The notes under the pieces were generated by a model. It ran no database searches. It saw nothing but the letters and a program-made list of their open reading frames with translations, and was not told where the DNA came from. 62,486 nucleotides of DNA from RGIG5057 sp036653755 (lineage in GTDB: Bacteria > Bacillota > Clostridia > TANB77 > CAG-465), in assembly GCA_036653755.1 (NCBI GenBank), contig JAVVTJ010000002.1, forward strand, positions 1 through 62,486, given 5' to 3'. Position numbers and translations under genes: made by a program. Shown here piece after piece: positions 1-9,400 of the stretch (the first letter of the stretch is position 1; each line of letters opens with the position of its first letter).

Positions 1-36
1 AATTTAAGCAAAAAAATAAAAATTGTCTGTTATCTA

Positions 37-65
37 TTGATTTATTATATAAAATGTGTTATCAT
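37..65 (+). promoter_or_regulatory. Promoter of tRNA-Arg
   Basis: TTGATT (37-42) and TATCAT (60-65) are separated by exactly 17 bases and lie about 16 bases before the tRNA 5' end. This fits a housekeeping sigma-A promoter. Confidence 0.6.
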
Positions 66-80
66 ATTAAAGTAATAAAT

Positions 81-160
<80 letters not shown>

Positions 161-168
<8 letters not shown>

Positions 169-195
169 TAGTGAAAGCTATACTTATTTTGTTTT
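161..195 (+). terminator. Terminator of tRNA-Arg (phage-supplied half)
   Basis: An 11-bp perfect stem (161-171 with 178-188) has a 6-base loop and is followed by a T-rich run. Its left arm starts inside the att core and its right arm is phage DNA. Confidence 0.8.
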
Positions 196-278
196 AAATT
201 GATATAAACGCATTGTTTAAGCTATTCTATCTTTTTATATTTCTTGTTTTTTTATGTTTTTATACTAGTTTTTTTTGA

Positions 279-302
279 CGTTGCATTAAACGTTGCATTA
301 AA
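279..302 (+). repeat. Tandem 12-bp repeats, candidate integrase arm sites (left)
   Basis: CGTTGCATTAAA occurs twice head to tail about 110 bases inside attL. A near-identical tandem pair lies at 35659-35682 inside attR, in the same orientation. Paired short direct repeats near both ends fit arm-type binding sites for the AP2-like N-terminal domain of the integrase. Confidence 0.65.
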
Positions 303-424
303 ATTATACACAAAAAATAAATTTTAATACAGTTTGATACATACATAAAATTTATATTTAAGCAATGTAAATTATTTGCTACTAGGATGTTTTGAATTTT
401 ATATTAGTATTTTTATAAGACATT

Positions 425-440
425 TTCGACATTTTCGACA
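425..440 (-). promoter_or_regulatory. Two tandem Spo0A-box-like motifs
   Basis: TTCGACA occurs at 425-431 and again at 434-440; the reverse complement TGTCGAA is the core of the Spo0A box. They lie about 95 bases upstream of the MazF-like gene. Apart from these, the arm repeats and the tRNA terminator, bases 196-505 contain only AT-rich sequence with no gene I can support. Confidence 0.4.
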
Positions 441-532
441 TTTTTTAACAATTTTTAAACGTTTTATAAATTTATATTGCTTTTTAGATATAATTAATAT
501 ATAATATGGTCATATTATTTGGAGGTGACAAA

Positions 533-1147
533 GTGAATAATAGTGAAAATAATGATGATCTTATTGACTGTAATATTTATGCAAAAGTGCCATACTCAGC
601 TTTAACAAATATGGAAGAGCACACTAAAAAAACTATGATTTTAGCATTTAGTAGTATTTTAGAATCTACAAAAAACATATCATCTACTATAGTTTTTGAC
701 ATTATAAAGGACATACCAGATATATGTAAAATGCATCATGATTCTTGCGAAAATACAAAAATAAGAATGAGAACTTTTAACAAAAATCATCCCATAAGAC
801 CGATAAGAGGTCAAATTTATAATGCTTACATAACTACTGGAGTTGGTAAAGAATTAAAGAAAAATCACCCAGTTGTAATAATACAAAATTTAAAGGCTAA
901 TATATTTTCTGAAAAGGTTAATGTCCTTCCAATAGAAGGTGATGGAAATATTATTAATAAAATATATGCAGAACAAATTTGTTCTAATGATGTTATTGAA
1001 GGAAAATTAGATAAAATACCATCAAGAGTAATAACATCTGATATTTTAACTATAGATAAAGCAAGACTTGGAAGACTAATTGGAAAATTAAGTGAAGAAA
1101 AAATGCATTTAATATCCGAAAAGGTAAAAAAACAATTGGAATTATAA
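533..1147 (+). CDS. MazF/PemK-like toxin-domain protein
   Basis: This 204-residue protein starts at GTG 533, chosen because AGGAGGTG (520-527) lies 5 bases upstream; an in-frame ATG at 506 has no ribosome site. The C-terminal 120 residues match the MazF/PemK endoribonuclease family: RGQIYNA, then KNHPVVIIQN, a VNVLPIEG strand and a closing VITSDILTIDKARLGRLIG segment. The N-terminal 80 residues are helical with no recognised domain and could act as a fused antitoxin or targeting region. No separate antitoxin gene is adjacent. The gene stands alone on the plus strand at the attL end, typical of a cargo gene expressed in the lysogen. RNase activity is inferred from the family. Confidence 0.75.
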   Translation: MNNSENNDDLIDCNIYAKVPYSALTNMEEHTKKTMILAFSSILESTKNISSTIVFDIIKDIPDICKMHHDSCENTKIRMRTFNKNHPIRPIRGQIYNAYITTGVGKELKKNHPVVIIQNLKANIFSEKVNVLPIEGDGNIINKIYAEQICSNDVIEGKLDKIPSRVITSDILTIDKARLGRLIGKLSEEKMHLISEKVKKQLEL

Positions 1148-1179
1148 AAAAATGTATATTTTTTATACATTTTTCTATA

Positions 1180-1322
1180 ATTGTATTGACAATCATTTTT
1201 TTATATGTTACAATTAAATTACAAATAAGCATTACTTATGTAAACTTATTATCTAGCCTTAGGGCAACGGCTAGCAATAGCTTTTCTAGGACTACACATT
1301 CAGAATGTGTAGTTCATTTTTT
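1180..1322 (+). ncRNA. Putative phage small RNA with repressor-controlled promoter
   Basis: A near-consensus promoter, TTGACA (1186-1191), 17 bases, TACAAT (1209-1214), has no reading frame behind it. The expected transcript begins near 1221. It contains a hairpin CTAGCC/GGCTAG with a GC-rich loop, then GCTA-GCAA-TAGC followed by T's, and ends at a 10-bp hairpin ACTACACATT/AATGTGTAGT (1291-1313) with a T tract. The -35 box lies inside ATTGTATTGACAAT (1180-1193), a 14-mer that also covers the -35 of the CI gene at 32065-32078. Control by the phage repressor is therefore likely. I recognise no known RNA family. Confidence 0.55.
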
Positions 1323-1362
1323 ATTCATATAATTATGATTTTTGGATATACTAATACTAGTA

Positions 1363-1458
1363 TTAATATCTAGTCTTAATTTTTTAAGATATTGGCTAGC
1401 AATAGCTTTTTCAATATTATATAATACTTTAGAGGAGATTAACTCCTCTAATTTTTTT
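1363..1458 (+). ncRNA. Second copy of the small-RNA hairpin motif with terminator
   Basis: ATCTAGTC...GGCTAGCAATAGCTTTTT repeats the core of the RNA at 1251-1285, with a different loop. It ends at AGAGGAG/CTCCTCT (1431-1449) followed by seven T's, an intrinsic terminator facing the endolysin gene. I see no clear separate promoter, so this may be a read-through continuation or a decayed duplicate. Confidence 0.4.
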
Positions 1459-2104
1459 ATTTAATTACAGCACTTGTATCTACTCCCACATATATTTGAA
1501 CTTCTCCAAAATCACGTGTTTTAATTACTGCTACATTTTTTTGTGTCCATCTTAAAATTTCATATGTTAAACCACCGAATTTGCTTGGAAATAATTTTCC
1601 ACATTCGTTTCCTACAATAGGTTGTTTGTTTAAAGGATATACCCTCCAGCTCTGTACACTTGCAGGTAGGGTTACAGTTTGTACACTAGGTTCTACTATA
1701 TTTTCTTGATTTTTAGGTCTTAAAAACACTAAAGGTGACAAATACGTATAATTATGCCACTCTTCCGTTAATTGTTGCTCAACCCAATTTTGATCTATTG
1801 TCTTAAATGCTTTTAAATCTCCTTCACCTAAACAAATTGCAACATGTCCATAATTTCCACCTGTAAATACTGCTATATCACCTTTTTGAGGTACAAATTC
1901 AGGATAGTTATTTATTCTTTCTACATTATTCATTATATTAGGATTATTTAATATATTTTTTGCATAATCTGCACCTACATTTTGTAAACCTAATACATTG
2001 TTACAAAAGTAATTGTATAAGTCCATACATTGCTTTCCATAGTAGCCATCTGTGTCTACTCCACCCATATCTTTAATTTTATTTATAAATTCATTAAATT
2101 TCAT
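1457..2104 (-). CDS. Endolysin, CHAP-type amidase/peptidase
   Basis: This 215-residue lysis enzyme probably cuts peptidoglycan at the end of the lytic cycle. The start at 2104 is preceded by GTGAGGA. The N-terminal half is a CHAP fold: the candidate catalytic Cys is in YGKQCMDLYNYF (near residue 28) and the His in NYGHVAICLG (near residue 93), with a typical PQKGDIAVF strand. The C-terminal 70 residues look like an SH3b-type wall-binding domain (SWRVYPLNKQPIVGNECG). There is no signal peptide, so export depends on the holin. It is the last gene of the leftward late operon, ending next to the small-RNA region. Confidence 0.85.
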   Translation of the reverse strand: MKFNEFINKIKDMGGVDTDGYYGKQCMDLYNYFCNNVLGLQNVGADYAKNILNNPNIMNNVERINNYPEFVPQKGDIAVFTGGNYGHVAICLGEGDLKAFKTIDQNWVEQQLTEEWHNYTYLSPLVFLRPKNQENIVEPSVQTVTLPASVQSWRVYPLNKQPIVGNECGKLFPSKFGGLTYEILRWTQKNVAVIKTRDFGEVQIYVGVDTSAVIK

Positions 2105-2139
2105 TTTTATTTTCCTCACTTTCATTTAAACACTAAAAT

Positions 2140-2165
2140 AGAGAGTAAACTTTCGCTTACTCTCT
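2140..2165 (-). terminator. Hairpin upstream of the endolysin
   Basis: A 9-bp stem AGAGAGTAA/TTACTCTCT has an 8-base loop and lies between the structured RNA element and the endolysin ribosome site. The U tract on the minus strand is weak, so it may be a partial terminator or a stabilising stem. Confidence 0.4.
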
Positions 2166-2170
2166 TTATA

Positions 2171-2258
2171 GTCAGAAACTAGGTGGGTTGGTACTCCCAC
2201 ATCTCCTACATCTTACGATGGGCTACGGCTACCAGTTCCGTCCTCAGAGTTTCTACTT
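2171..2258 (-). ncRNA. Compact structured RNA element with predicted pseudoknot
   Basis: This 88-base element is clearly GC-richer than its surroundings. Read on the minus strand it is closed by AGAAACT/AGTTTCT (2254-2248 with 2180-2174). Inside are a CATC-GTAA-GATG hairpin with a GNRA loop (2220-2209) and a GTGGG/CCCAC hairpin (2200-2183). The TACCA in the loop of that hairpin (2193-2189) can pair with TGGTA at 2234-2230, forming a pseudoknot. It lies between the BECR-like nuclease gene and the endolysin in the late operon. I could not match it to a riboswitch or ribozyme family I know. Confidence 0.5.
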
Positions 2259-2307
2259 ATATTATATGTATATATATATTATAACATACATTTTTTTGCT
2301 TGTCAAA

Positions 2308-2676
2308 TTATTTTTTAATTTCTATAAAATATCCATATTTTTCGTACTTTTCAATTTTTTCTTTTGCCATAACATACATCGTTCTGACAAAGTATTTTCC
2401 TTTTCCACTAGTTCTTACTACTACTAAAACCATTTCATTATATAATACGTACCTTTTTATATATTCTATTGAATTTTTACCCTCGTTTCTAGCAAGATAT
2501 GTCGGATTATTTATTATATCGCTAATTTTATTTCCATATTTATTATAATCTTCTAAATGATTAATTTTCATATGTTCTATATTTGCATCCCCAATTAAAA
2601 TAGGAATGTTTTCTTCAATATCCATTTTCAAAGTATCGATTACTTCCTTAGATATTGTAGCTATTTTTTTATTCAT
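2308..2676 (-). CDS. Small BECR-fold (barnase/EndoU/RelE-like) nuclease-domain protein
   Basis: This 122-residue protein has the pattern of the phage barnase-EndoU-colicin-RelE (PBECR) domains found in polyvalent phage proteins: IGDANIEHMKINHLEDY, then ISDIINNPTYLARNEG, an IEYIKRY strand, MVLVVVRT and a terminal GKYFVRTMYVMA. The His residues near 35-39 and the terminal RTMY are candidate active-site positions. It has no signal peptide or membrane segment. It sits between the holins and the endolysin, where phages often carry accessory toxins. RNase function is inferred from resemblance only. Confidence 0.55.
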   Translation of the reverse strand: MNKKIATISKEVIDTLKMDIEENIPILIGDANIEHMKINHLEDYNKYGNKISDIINNPTYLARNEGKNSIEYIKRYVLYNEMVLVVVRTSGKGKYFVRTMYVMAKEKIEKYEKYGYFIEIKK

Positions 2677-2735
2677 ATTATTATCTCCTGACTATAAATA
2701 TATTATACTACTAAACACTATACTTTTCAACTATT

Positions 2736-2903
2736 TTACTTATCCATTTCTTCAATTGTAGTTATCAAATCATGTATTTCATAATAAATAGTTCTATCTA
2801 AATTATTTTTAAATATATATCTGTCATGTTTAATACTTTTCTGATAAATTATTAGAATTTTAACTATATTTTTTATTATCCATTTGTTTATTATTTTAGC
2901 CAT
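2736..2903 (-). CDS. Small hypothetical phage protein (55 aa)
   Basis: The reading frame begins MAKIINKWIIKNIVKIL and ends IEEMDK. A strong ribosome site, GGAGGTCACC, precedes the ATG by 4 bases. It lies in the lysis region between the holin and the BECR-like gene. The N-terminus is hydrophobic and basic and could be amphipathic. I do not recognise a family. Confidence 0.55.
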   Translation of the reverse strand: MAKIINKWIIKNIVKILIIYQKSIKHDRYIFKNNLDRTIYYEIHDLITTIEEMDK

Positions 2904-2957
2904 AAAGGTGACCTCCTACAAGCTATTTTAAGGCTTTTATATTTACAAGTAATGTGT

Positions 2958-3149
2958 TTACTTGTCCATCTTTTCTGCTTTAGTAAAATAATACGTAATT
3001 ATTGCAGATGTTATAGTCATAAACGCTACTACATCAATTACACCTTTGTATGTTAAAATACAAGTTGTAATAATTACGCTTAAACTTAATATTGTTTTTA
3101 CTTTAAATAAATTAGCAATATTTTCACCTATTTTTTTTAATACTTCCAT
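2958..3149 (-). CDS. Putative holin (63 aa, two membrane segments)
   Basis: The start MEVLKKIGENIANLFKVKT is followed by two predicted membrane segments (about residues 20-37 and 41-56) and a charged tail KAEKMDK. Size, topology and position just upstream of the endolysin match small phage holins. It follows the 95-aa coiled-coil membrane protein directly, so the two may form a holin pair. Confidence 0.65.
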   Translation of the reverse strand: MEVLKKIGENIANLFKVKTILSLSVIITTCILTYKGVIDVVAFMTITSAIITYYFTKAEKMDK

Positions 3150-3437
3150 TTATTTCACCCCCATTTTAAAATTAAGCTCTGATATACTTTTTTCTATATT
3201 TCCACAACGCTTGTCGTGTTCAACCATAAATTCTTGCTGATTATCCATACTTTTTTGTAATAATTCTAAAGACTTTGAAGTATTACTGTTTGTATTTTTC
3301 ATTTCTTCTAAAAATTTTGTATTTTGCTCTAAAGTATCTTTAATTTTATCTTTATTCTTAAACCAATCAAAAATAAACAAGCCTATTATTACAAAGCTTG
3401 TTCCATAATTCATTATCATTTTTACTATATCTTCCAT
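3150..3437 (-). CDS. Small membrane/coiled-coil lysis protein (XhlA/BhlA-like)
   Basis: This 95-residue protein has one N-terminal membrane segment (TSFVIIGLFIFDWF) followed by a long amphipathic, probably coiled-coil region to about residue 90. The layout resembles the haemolysin XhlA/BhlA-type lysis proteins that work with a holin. It touches the start of the next gene, suggesting translational coupling. Assignment rests on topology and location. Confidence 0.5.
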   Translation of the reverse strand: MEDIVKMIMNYGTSFVIIGLFIFDWFKNKDKIKDTLEQNTKFLEEMKNTNSNTSKSLELLQKSMDNQQEFMVEHDKRCGNIEKSISELNFKMGVK

Positions 3438-3449
3438 TTATACACCCCC

Positions 3450-6400
3450 TTACCAGCTCCATTTTCCATTTTTAAGTTTTTTATATTCTGCCACTTTAAG
3501 TATTTTCTCTTTCTTTATTTTAGAAATATTTAACCCATCTATATATTTAAAACTATTTTTTCTAGCAGAATTTTTACTAACACCTTTATAATCATTGTCT
3601 TCAATAGAATATCCACTTAAATATGTAAGTAATATTTTTTGTTGTGGAGTCAAATCTAGTTTTACAATTTCTTTCATTACTTTTCTTTTTAAACTATTTT
3701 TTAATTTTTTATCTTCAAAGATACTTTTTTTATCTTCATCACCAACTAGAAAAGCTATATTTTTTTGTAGTTTCAAATATTCATTGACTGGTATTTTACA
3801 ATTGATTATAGGAGTTGTATCTGCAAACTCTTTTGAATAAAGATATGCTTTTGAATTTGCTGGTATATCAGAACTCAGTAAATAATCAATTATTTTAACT
3901 TTTCTAGTATTTTTAATTGTTTTACCATTACTATCCTTTTCAGATGGCATTTTATTTTGAGAAGTATCTATTTTATATGTAACATAATCTTTTATTTCAA
4001 CATTATTTTCTAACAGTTTATCCAATTCTTTTTTATCTGGCATTGAAGAATTATTTTTATTTACTTTTGTATATAACTCCATATATTCCTTTTTTGAAAT
4101 TTTATTGTTTTTTAATGCATATTCAGCATCCATAACTTGTGAACGTTTATCTTCTTCTCTTATCTTGTCATTAAATATATCCATTATATATATATTCCAT
4201 TTTTGACTATCATCTATTTTCATTTTATTTAATATATTAATTTTATCACTATTTTTCCTTTTAGAAGCATTAGTATATTTAGAAAACTCCTCAAATGGAA
4301 CATTTGCCTCTTTATAAATTTTAGTTTCTTTAGCTGTTAGTAAATTAAAACCGTCATCTACATATTTTTTAGCAGTAGGTAGTGAATATTTACCTAATAT
4401 ACCAGCCTGTGCATATGTACCAAGATTAGCATCTTCTATCGCAAATTGTAATTGTTTTTCTCCTTTTTTATTAGTTTTATAACTACCACCTTCTATAACT
4501 GCTGATATTCCATCAATTGTCTTTTTAAGTTGTGATCCACCAAAAGGTAAGAATATATATGTAAGAGGTTTTGACATTTCTTTAATTAATGTTTCATTTC
4601 TATATTCTTCAGACACATCTTTATCAAATGAACCTGCAATTTTAATAACATTAGGTAACATAGAAGCAGTAGGAAGTCTTCCTATATCTTCCATTCCTAC
4701 TAATCCTGCTATATTAGAAAAAGGAATCGCTCCTACTATATTATTTCCTAAGCTTTGCATAGATTTTTCTTTTTCTTCATCATCACCAAACAAATAGTTT
4801 ATAACATCCATTACCCAGTGTATTGGATCCGGAAGTACATCATTTCCACCTCTAATTGATTTAATTAAAGTATTAAATACAAACGTTCCTGCAAATAATT
4901 TAGTATAGTTTTGAACTAGCTGTGTTTTAGTTTTAGCATCTATCTTCATATCTTTAGTATAATTTGATAGTGTATTGTTTACTTCAACTTGAAACATATT
5001 TATTACTTTAGCTATTGGATTTTTAGAATTAAAAGTTACCGGCAGAGCTCCTTTACTTCTATCAGCCATTAAATTAGCTGTATATTTATCAGCATTTGTT
5101 AAAGCATCTATTTCACTCATACCATTGCTAATATTTTCATCATATTTTGCTCTTACAATAGATTCTGATACAAAGTCATCTATAATTTGAAAAGGTTTTG
5201 AAGCAATTTCACTTAATTTATTTACAGTTGTCTTATATAACTTATCTGTTCCTCTTCTTTTAGTTAGAAAATCAGAATTATTTATAAATGAATCGTCGTG
5301 ACTAATTGAACTAGTCATAGTTTTAAGCATTCCTTTTAGAACGTTGCCATATCCTGTTGTACCAGTAGCTTGTATAAGAGGTGCTATATTAGTTAAAGAA
5401 ACACTTAAATTACCTCCAACTGCATTAGCTGCAAATCTACTTTCTAAATTTTGCGCAGTTATATATATATTTCTACCAAGCTCATATTCAAATTGTCTAT
5501 CTGCAGATGATTTTTTACCAGCTAAAACATTTGTATATTCTCTTATCCATGTTACAAAATGGCTCAATTGATTATTTGCTGTTTGATGTATTTTTTCTAT
5601 TGCTTCAACTTTATCTTCTGGCGATATATTTTCATTATCTTTTATTTCTTCAATTCGTTTTTTCATTTCTTCTGATAAATATGAATCTCTTATAGTGCTT
5701 TCAAATGCCCTTAGTCTTTGTATATCATCGGTATGATAAATAATATCCATACTTCCTTGTAAATACATGTCTATTGACTTTAAAGCATTATAATCAGTAA
5801 CATCACTAGTTCTTTGTAATAAATTACCCATCCAAGTTTTACCTGGTTTTCTACTAGCTGTTGTTCCTGCAATTGAAGTATCTAATTCTTGATATGTAGT
5901 ATCTATTCCTACCATACTTGATATTTTCCCTAAAAATGTATCAGGTTTATTCTCAGTAAAATGTGGAAAGTAATTTTTTCTATATTCTACTGGTGCATAG
6001 CCATTGGCAACTAATGTATCACTCATCTTATTACATAAATCATCAAATATTTCTTTATATGTATTACTTGCCTCTTTAATTTTATTTAGATTAACACCAT
6101 AATCAATTACTTGTCCATCGTCTAATTTTTTCTCAAGGTACAACTGTGCTATATCATATTCATTTATTTTATTGCCATCATAAACATATTTCTCTTTTGT
6201 ATCTAGTCCTAAATCTCTAATTCTATTACCTATTTCATTTTTAATTCTAGTAGATTCTGCTTCATTACTTGAATATTTATCATATAGCACTGAATTAATT
6301 TTATCAGCTGTTTTTTTATCTTTTACAACGTCCTGGATATTTCTTGTAAATGTTTCCCTATTTAATCTAAAACCAGCAAAAAGCCCTTTTTTATCTTTCC

Positions 6401-9400
6401 ATTCGTTCATATTCTCAGTTAAATCTTTTACTTTATCATAATGCTCAGCTTTAACATCTTTTCTGAATTTTTCAATTGCTTTTTGTGTTTCTCTTAGAGG
6501 CTTAGAAACTTCGTATACATTAAGTATACCTTTTACATTAGGCTTATCTTTTTTATTTTTAAGTTCCTCCACTGTTAAACTGCCATTTTCTAAAGCTTTT
6601 AAATATTTATTATCAACATCTGTTAAAACTTCTTTAGCCATTACTTTATCATGCTGTTTTTGATATTCATTAGCCATTTTAAATACTTCTTTTACATCTT
6701 CTACTTCTTCTATCTTTTTCTTTTCTTTTTCAGTTTTTGCCTCTTTATACCTATCAGCAAGTTTCACGTCATTTTCAAGTTCATATACTAAATTATCAAA
6801 ATCATTTTTAGCAAATTTTTTATATTCCGGTCCCATAACTATGTCGTTATATTCATTTAAGTTTCTTTCACTAAGTAATATATCTTCTTTAACTTTAGAC
6901 ATTCTAATTAACTGATCTGCTTCATTGTCAATTTTAGATGAAAACAAACCAGGATATACTTCACTAAGCTCTTGATATTTTACATCAATTTTAGTTGCGT
7001 TCATATCGCTGGTTGTTCTTATTTTTATATTGTCCACATCTGATTTAATATTTGTAGGTAAGTATACCTTTGTAGTTTTTAAATCATTAAACAAGTCTTT
7101 ATACTCATTGTAGTATGTTTTATCTACTATTTTTAAATCATTATATAACTTATTAAATAACTTAGTTTTACTTTCATCTGATAATGTACCGTTATTTCTT
7201 ATTTCTTCTTTTATTTCATTTACTGTATTATTTAATAATTCTTTATTTGAATATTTGCTAACTTGTAATTTATCAGTAAGGTTGGTTATAAATTGATTAG
7301 TTTTAGACTTTTCATAACGCTGATTTTTAGATAAAGTTTTAGCAGTATTTACTTCCTTCTTTAAATCTTTAATTTTATTACCTACATTTTCATTTTTATA
7401 TAATGTGTTTAGTCTATTATCCCATACAGTATTAGGTAAAGAAATAGAATTAGATTTTTCTAGTTCTACATGTCCTCTTCCTTCGCTCCCCAATCTGTTC
7501 CATGCTTGTCCTCGAATTTTTGTATTTTTTTGAAGTATCTCTCTGCCATTATTTTTCGTATTTTCCAATATATTTGTTTCAACATTCTCATAATTAACCC
7601 CATCCTTTTTATAATTATATCTTTTATCTTTAATTTTGTCAAATATATTTCTATTATTTAAATATTTTTGCAAATTCTTGTGTTCAGGATTATATTTTGA
7701 AGTTTCAGGAGGTGTGTTTGTTAAATTTTGATTCTTATATTTTTCTAATATGAACCTATCCTTAGTATCGGTGGCTTCAATTTCTCCTAAGCTTTCATAG
7801 TATCTTAGTTTACTTGCTTTGTTGCTTGCTCCACCTTCATAACCTTCTATTTTTTGGATAGCATGTTGTATTTCATGAATTAAGGTTCCTTCTGACTTAC
7901 TTTGAGTGTTTAATTTACTTACATCTAATTTAATTAAATCTGTAAATTTATTATAACTTCCATTAATTTTACTATTTTCAGTCATATGTACTTTATAATT
8001 AGCTAATTCTGGATATGCACTAAATAAAGTATCATGTTCTAATATATCGCCTAATTTATATGTCTTATTTTTTTCTAATTTAATATCTTTTTTTAGCTCC
8101 ATATCTTTATCAGAAAATTCAAATTTCCAGTCACCGTTTTTATCTTGGAACCAATTAGTTGATTGTCTTATAGTTTCATTATTAACACCTATACTTTTCA
8201 TATGTTGTGCATTTTCATATTGTTTCTCTAATTTACTATCATTTAAATTTTCCATTGCTTTTTTACCTGCAATAGAATATTTAGTATTATTTTGCATAGA
8301 ATATTTATCAGTAGTATTGACATCTGTATTTATAGGTGTTATACTATTATTATATAAAGAAGATGTGCGTGGTGATGCGATGAAGGATTTATCCGATGTA
8401 TTGTAGAACGGCATCTTCTTTATTTGTGTTATATCATATAATGTTTTCGTATCACCATGTTTTGCTATATTTATTAAACCTTCATATTTAAATCCATTTA
8501 CTTCAAATACTGTTTTATAATAATCCCAACCGTCTTTTGCAAATGAATGTCTTCCATCATCTTTTACACTATACTGATAATCTGATATATTTAATAAATT
8601 ATCTAATTCTGTACTTGCTTTCATTTTCATTTTTTTGTCAGGATTTTGTAACTCTGTTTTAGGATGTGTATATTCACTTGCTGTCTTGCTTGTTACATTT
8701 ATTTTTTCAGCTGTAGGCAATAGTAGAGGCTTATTACCATCTCTATAATTTTTTAATATATATTTTCTTGCTATATTAGTAAACTCTCTTGCAGTTTTAC
8801 CTTCAAAAATATCTTGGTCTGTATCAACTTTTACATATTTATTTCCATTACTATCTACTTGAATACTAAATTTATTTTGATTATTATTTATATTAGCATA
8901 ATCTTGTTTAAAACTGGTTTCAAATTTATTTTTTACATCTGACCAATATAGCTTTTCACTTTTATATCCAGTTAATTTATTAATTTTATTTAATTTATCT
9001 ATAACCCAATTATATACTTTTTGAGAAATTGTTTGGTCTTTAATAGTTAAATTATTTATAAACTCTTGATCACCTAATTTGCTACCTAATATATCTGCTA
9101 CTGCTTCATTATCTACTAATTCTTCGAATCCTATGCTTTCTTTATCGTATACTTGTGAATAAGCTTCTTCTAATGATTGTCTAGCTTCTAAATATCCACT
9201 TTTTTTAGAATCATAATCTTGTACAAGCTGTTTTAAAGTGTTATATTCATTAGTTCCCTCTAAGTCATGAGTTAATTCATGTACAGTTATATTCTCTAAT
9301 GTTTTATTAGTATCTGCATTTGGATTTAATATGACCTTTCTAGTTATATTACCATTTTCATCTGTATCTACTTTCCACATTGCATTAACATTGTTATTTT

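Noticed and set aside
1180..1458. Type III toxin-antitoxin (ToxIN-like) locus with the MazF-like gene
   Set aside because: The RNA lies downstream of the gene, has its own promoter, and has only two diverged copies instead of the tandem short repeats of known ToxI RNAs. Kept only as a weak idea.
2171..2258. Hammerhead ribozyme in the structured RNA
   Set aside because: The minus strand has CTGAGGA followed by GAA, but there is no room for stem II and no cleavage triplet at the right place between the closing stems.
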